Of a stretch of 8,786 bases of DNA, positions 5,650 through 8,786 are shown one piece after another. The DNA is from Candidatus Wolfebacteria bacterium. GTDB lineage: Bacteria > Patescibacteriota > Minisyncoccia > UBA6257 > UBA9933. A program made the translations under genes and the position numbers. The notes beneath the pieces were generated by a model, which saw only the letters and a list, made by a program, of their open reading frames with translations, was not told the DNA's origin and made no database searches. The DNA is taken from positions 1-8,786 of the forward strand of contig DAHWFZ010000101.1 in the NCBI GenBank assembly GCA_027336345.1, written 5' to 3'. The first letter of the stretch is position 1. Each line of letters begins with the position of its first letter.

Positions 5650-8304
5650 TTAAACAATTGATTTTCCCCCTGTTTTTTCCGGAGATTTAACCGGAAGATT
5701 CACAAAAAACGTACTCCCTTTATTTTCTTCCGATTCAAACCAAATTTTACCGCCCAAAAGTTTGGTTGTCCGGCTGGCTATGTAAAGCCCAAGGCCCGTG
5801 CCGTCCGGCTTTACCAGCTTGGCATTGCCGGCCCGCCCGAATTTTTGGAAAATAATCCCCTGCTCTTTTTTCGGAATGCCGATGCCGCTGTCTTTGATGG
5901 CAATCAAATAATCACCGTGCTCTTTCATAATAAATATTTTGACAGCGCCGTCGCGAGGCGTATATTCAATGGCATTTGAAATCAAACTTTGCAAAATATT
6001 GCCCAGAATATTCTTATCGGTTTCAACTTCAAACACATCCGGATGCTCGGAAAATTCATGGGAAATATTTTTTCTGACAAAAAGCGGCTCCCACTCGCTC
6101 AGGGCATGTTTCATAAAATCAACAAGATCAAATTTCACCGGCCTGACACTGACGACATTTTCTTCAATCCTGGAAATATTAAGAAGATCATCAACCATCA
6201 TTGACAGCCTTTCCATGGAAATATTTATGTCCTGAAGATATTTCCTGCCCTTGTCGGTAAGTTTCTCGGTTTTCAAAAATCTTTCGCTGACCCATTTGAT
6301 GGCTGTAAGCGGAGTGCGCAATTGATGCGATGCGATTGAAACGAATTCGCTTTTCGCCTTGTCCAATTGTTTTTCTTTCGTAATATCCCTTTCAATCCCG
6401 ACGAAAAATTTCACTTCTCCTTTTTCATCCAGCACGGGAGAGATGTGGACATCCGCCACATATTCAATGCCGCTCTTTCTTTTATTATTAATTTCACCGC
6501 TGAAAGTTTTTTTCTCATCTTTTATTATGCGCCACATATTCGCATAAAAATCCTTACTCATTTGTCCGCCCCACAAAGACGGCCGGTTGCCCATCATTTC
6601 ATCTTTGGAATAGCCTGTTGTTTTTTCCGCCGCGGCGTTTACATAAATGATTTTCCCGTCACTATCGGTAATAATGATATGGTTATCCGAACTTTCAACA
6701 GCCAGCTTGAATTTCTCAAGATCAAAATATGACTGCCGCAATAAATCTTCCGCTTTTTTCCTGTCTGAAATATCCCTGACAATGACCTGTATCGATTCCG
6801 CGCCTTGATACATTATCGGAGTCGCAACGGCCTCAACATCAACCGCAGTACCATCGGTTCTTAAGAACTTTTCTTCAACGGGAGCAACGCCTGTTTTTGA
6901 AGATATCATCTCCGTAATACGTTTTTTAACAACTTCACGGCTGTCGGGGTGCACAAGATCAAGAGTCGGTTTGCCAATAAGGTCATTTATGGAATTTGCC
7001 TTAAAAAGTTTTACCGCCGCATTATTGACAAAAATAACTTTTTCTCCGGAATGCACTATAACCGCGTCCGGAGACAAATCAACAAGAGTCCGATAACGCT
7101 CCTCGCTTTCAAAAAGTTCTTTGGTTCTGCCATTAACTTTTTGTTCAAGATTTTCATACGATTCCTTAAGCTGCAAGGTCATTTTATTGAAAGCCGTTGA
7201 AAGCTGCCCGACTTCATCCGTAGTCGGAATATTAACCCGATAATTCAGATTTCCGGAAGATATGATTTCCGTTCCTTTTCTAAGCTGCTCAATCGGATCG
7301 GAAATTGATTTTGCAATCGCAAAAATAACCCCTATTAAAGCCAAAAACTCGACAATAATAACCAGAAAAATAACATCCCTTAAATTATTTACGGGGGCCA
7401 AAGCCTCGCTGGTGTCAATTTTAGAAACAATGCCCCAATCAAGCGGCTGATTTTTTATATCATGCCAGTGGGCCAGAACTTCCACTCCCCGGTAATCCTT
7501 GACAATACCCGATCCCATTCCGCCGGTTATGGCGTTTTGAAGGGCAATGCCGAGAGAACTTCCGGCCATTATTTTTTTATTCAGCGCCGCATTAGGGTCA
7601 TAACGGAGCGGGTTCAAAATAATTATTTCTTTATCATTAATTTGCCTGCCGACAAGGGTTTCCCCCGTGTTGCCGAGCCCTTCGGTACTCTGAATAAGGC
7701 TATAGATGGGATCCATATTAATTTCAAAAACAACCTCACCTATAAATTTTTGGTCAAAGCCGTACATCGGAGCCGCCACGAACATCCCGAATTTAAATTT
7801 TTTGAAACTCAGGGTATTTGCGTAAGGATCCGTGAAATAAATGCCTTTTTCTCCGGCGGCAAAAGTTTCCGGACTGCAATAATCCAAAGAACGCCCAAAT
7901 TCTTCCGTATGTCCCGAGTTTGAAGAATATACAATTGTTCCGGATGCGTCAGCCAGCATTATATCTTCAAAACCCATTACTTTTTGAAGCACGGACAGCT
8001 GATCGTCCAGCTCTTTTTTTGAATTAATAAAGCTTTGGCCGGTATTTTTATTTTGCAGCCGGGACAAGACGGGAAGATTCAGCCTAATATTGTAATATCC
8101 CTGCGCTATCGCAATATCGTCTCTCACCACCGAAAAAAAAGTTTCTATTTGCGTTGCCTTAAATTCGGCAATGCTCGCCAGATTTCTTTCTATGGAGTTG
8201 GTCAGCGAATCCTTGGCGTTTGAAAAAGTAAAAATCGCGACAAAAAGAACAGGGATTAAAGTAACCGACAAAAATACGGAAATTAATTTATATCTGATTC
8301 TCAT
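5650..8304 (-). CDS. Membrane sensor histidine kinase (Cache-like, HAMP, two PAS)
   Basis: This 884-residue kinase autophosphorylates in response to an external signal and passes phosphate to a receiver. In order: transmembrane helix 8-28; a large extracytoplasmic sensor (about 30-308) of double-Cache type, with the helical start and the 'FVAAPMYGF...[10 protein letters not shown]' core; transmembrane helix 309-331; HAMP (332-384) and a short coiled coil; PAS 1 (about 402-520) and PAS 2 (about 530-645), both ending in an RDI motif; HisKA with H660 in SHQLRTPL; HATPase with N box N777, F box 819-824, G1 DSGIGIP (805-811) and G2 GTGLGL (835-840). All catalytic boxes are intact. There is no receiver domain, so it needs a separate partner; the two stand-alone receivers are the candidates. 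The start at 8304 has no Shine-Dalgarno or clear promoter and overlaps the end of another minus-strand ORF by 17 nt, suggesting translational coupling. Confidence 0.95.
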   Translation of the reverse strand: MRIRYKLISVFLSVTLIPVLFVAIFTFSNAKDSLTNSIERNLASIAEFKATQIETFFSVVRDDIAIAQGYYNIRLNLPVLSRLQNKNTGQSFINSKKELDDQLSVLQKVMGFEDIMLADASGTIVYSSNSGHTEEFGRSLDYCSPETFAAGEKGIYFTDPYANTLSFKKFKFGMFVAAPMYGFDQKFIGEVVFEINMDPIYSLIQSTEGLGNTGETLVGRQINDKEIIILNPLRYDPNAALNKKIMAGSSLGIALQNAITGGMGSGIVKDYRGVEVLAHWHDIKNQPLDWGIVSKIDTSEALAPVNNLRDVIFLVIIVEFLALIGVIFAIAKSISDPIEQLRKGTEIISSGNLNYRVNIPTTDEVGQLSTAFNKMTLQLKESYENLEQKVNGRTKELFESEERYRTLVDLSPDAVIVHSGEKVIFVNNAAVKLFKANSINDLIGKPTLDLVHPDSREVVKKRITEMISSKTGVAPVEEKFLRTDGTAVDVEAVATPIMYQGAESIQVIVRDISDRKKAEDLLRQSYFDLEKFKLAVESSDNHIIITDSDGKIIYVNAAAEKTTGYSKDEMMGNRPSLWGGQMSKDFYANMWRIIKDEKKTFSGEINNKRKSGIEYVADVHISPVLDEKGEVKFFVGIERDITKEKQLDKAKSEFVSIASHQLRTPLTAIKWVSERFLKTEKLTDKGRKYLQDINISMERLSMMVDDLLNISRIEENVVSVRPVKFDLVDFMKHALSEWEPLFVRKNISHEFSEHPDVFEVETDKNILGNILQSLISNAIEYTPRDGAVKIFIMKEHGDYLIAIKDSGIGIPKKEQGIIFQKFGRAGNAKLVKPDGTGLGLYIASRTTKLLGGKIWFESEENKGSTFFVNLPVKSPEKTGGKSIV

Positions 8305-8380
8305 TTTTCAAAATGACCGGGTTCTTAATATGGCGCGCGCCAAGCAAAAAAATCCCGAGCCCGGCCAAAATAAAAGGCAT
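8288..8380 (-). CDS. C-terminal remnant of a membrane protein upstream of the kinase
   Basis: A minus-strand frame ending with TAA at 8290-8288 encodes a hydrophobic helix ([14 protein letters not shown]) and then a basic tail ending ILKNENQI, the usual look of a C-terminal membrane anchor with cytoplasmic tail. It overlaps the kinase start by 17 nt. The frame stays open past the Met at 8380 as far as a stop at 8437-8435, but beyond about 8380 it is GC-rich and no longer protein-like, so the real gene is probably cut off by the junction described next. The parent protein cannot be named. It could also be a chance short frame. Confidence 0.45.
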   Translation of the reverse strand: MPFILAGLGIFLLGARHIKNPVILKNENQI

Positions 8381-8436
8381 GGCCCCTGGCGCGACGCGCT
8401 CACCATGCGAATGGATGGAAGCGGAGGTAACAGTTC
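8381..8436. other. Probable junction between two unrelated sequences
   Basis: Composition, start-site style and gene affiliation all change across this stretch. To its left lie A/T-rich minus-strand genes without Shine-Dalgarno. To its right lies a GC-rich plus-strand rpsB with a Shine-Dalgarno and G/C-ending codons. The minus-strand membrane ORF loses protein character here. The exact breakpoint cannot be fixed by eye. No insertion-sequence end, tRNA or attachment-site repeat is visible. Confidence 0.6.
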
Positions 8437-8444
8437 AAGGGAGG
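8437..8444 (+). promoter_or_regulatory. Shine-Dalgarno of rpsB
   Basis: AAGGGAGG lies 12 nt before the ATG at 8457, a slightly long but workable spacing. It supports this start over an in-frame ATG at 8415. It is the only Shine-Dalgarno that I see before any gene in the window. Confidence 0.7.
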
Positions 8445-8456
8445 ATATCCAGACAC

Positions 8457-8786
8457 ATGGCAAACGCCGCGACAATGAAGCAGCTGCTCGAGGCAGGTGT
8501 CCACTTCGGACACCAGACCCGGCGCTGGAACCCCAAGATGCGCCCATTCATCTTCCGGGCGCACAATGGCATCCACATTCTCGACCTGCAGCAGACGGTG
8601 CAGCGCCTGAACGAGGCGACGAAGTTCATCTCCAGCCTGACGGCCAACGGCGAGTACATCCTCTTCGTCGGCACGAAGAAGCAGGCGCAGGAGTCCATTC
8701 GTGATGAGGCGGAGCGCAGCGGGCAGTTCTTCGTGAACCATCGCTGGCTCGGCGGCATGCTGACGAACTTCCAGACCATCCAGTTG
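8457..8786 (+). CDS. rpsB: 30S ribosomal protein S2, 5' part
   Basis: The first 110 residues of ribosomal protein S2, a small-subunit protein required for mRNA binding on the 30S particle, run off the window end with no stop. The family signatures are clear: [20 protein letters not shown] near the start, the [11 protein letters not shown] segment (37-47), [10 protein letters not shown] (69-78) and [19 protein letters not shown] (91-109). S2 is usually about 230-260 residues, so a little under half is present. Nearly all third codon positions are G or C, unlike every other gene here. The sequence recalls Chloroflexota-type S2, but that placement is only an impression. It is probably not from the same genome as the rest of the window. 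Confidence 0.95.
   Translation, partial: MANAATMKQLLEAGVHFGHQTRRWNPKMRPFIFRAHNGIHILDLQQTVQRLNEATKFISSLTANGEYILFVGTKKQAQESIRDEAERSGQFFVNHRWLGGMLTNFQTIQL

Noticed and set aside
5487..5690. 67-codon plus-strand frame through the GC-rich island
   Set aside because: It translates palindromic repeat DNA, runs into the kinase 3' end antisense and has no Shine-Dalgarno or protein-like pattern.
8171..8779. Open frames of 79-177 codons on both strands crossing the junction and rpsB
   Set aside because: GC-rich DNA keeps many frames open. The rpsB frame has unmistakable S2 signatures and explains the region.

Overview
The window looks like an accessory locus from a Patescibacteria/CPR-type bacterium (Parcubacteria-like). 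The evidence is moderate-to-low GC, genes with no Shine-Dalgarno sequence, large secreted Ig-like/TIG proteins with dockerin and cohesin modules, and stand-alone CheY-like receivers beside a multi-PAS histidine kinase. This placement is inferred from protein style, because no marker gene of the main segment is present. The last ~350-400 bases are different: GC-rich (62 % in the row 8581-8640, against 33 % in the row 8221-8280, both hand-counted), with a good Shine-Dalgarno and the 5' part of rpsB (ribosomal protein S2). That end probably comes from another organism, joined by misassembly or concatenation.

Layout: 53-337 (-) is a small protein of three tandem 16-residue beta repeats (4-fold-beta-flower-like). 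It is divergent from 410-793 (+), a receiver-only response regulator. A 38-bp perfect palindrome (782-819) ends this regulator and the convergent gene that follows. On the minus strand, 813-2531 encodes a membrane-anchored surface protein with an N-terminal cohesin domain. Just upstream in transcription order, 2583-4919 encodes a secreted TIG/Ig-like protein ending in a two-repeat type I dockerin. Next come 5015-5413 (-), a second receiver-only regulator with its own terminator, a 236-base intergenic stretch with a GC-rich palindromic island, and 5650-8304 (-), an 884-aa sensor kinase (Cache-like sensor, HAMP, two PAS, HisKA, HATPase). The end of a further minus-strand membrane ORF overlaps the kinase start and is cut off at about 8380-8436, before rpsB (8457 to the window end, +).

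Working model (inference): the cohesin protein is a membrane receptor and the neighbouring dockerin protein is its non-covalently docked partner, forming a minimal cellulosome-like attachment system without cellulases. The Cache-type kinase and the two paralogous receivers that flank the pair could form its signalling module. Several start codons lie 6-7 nt after a -10 box, suggesting leaderless transcripts.
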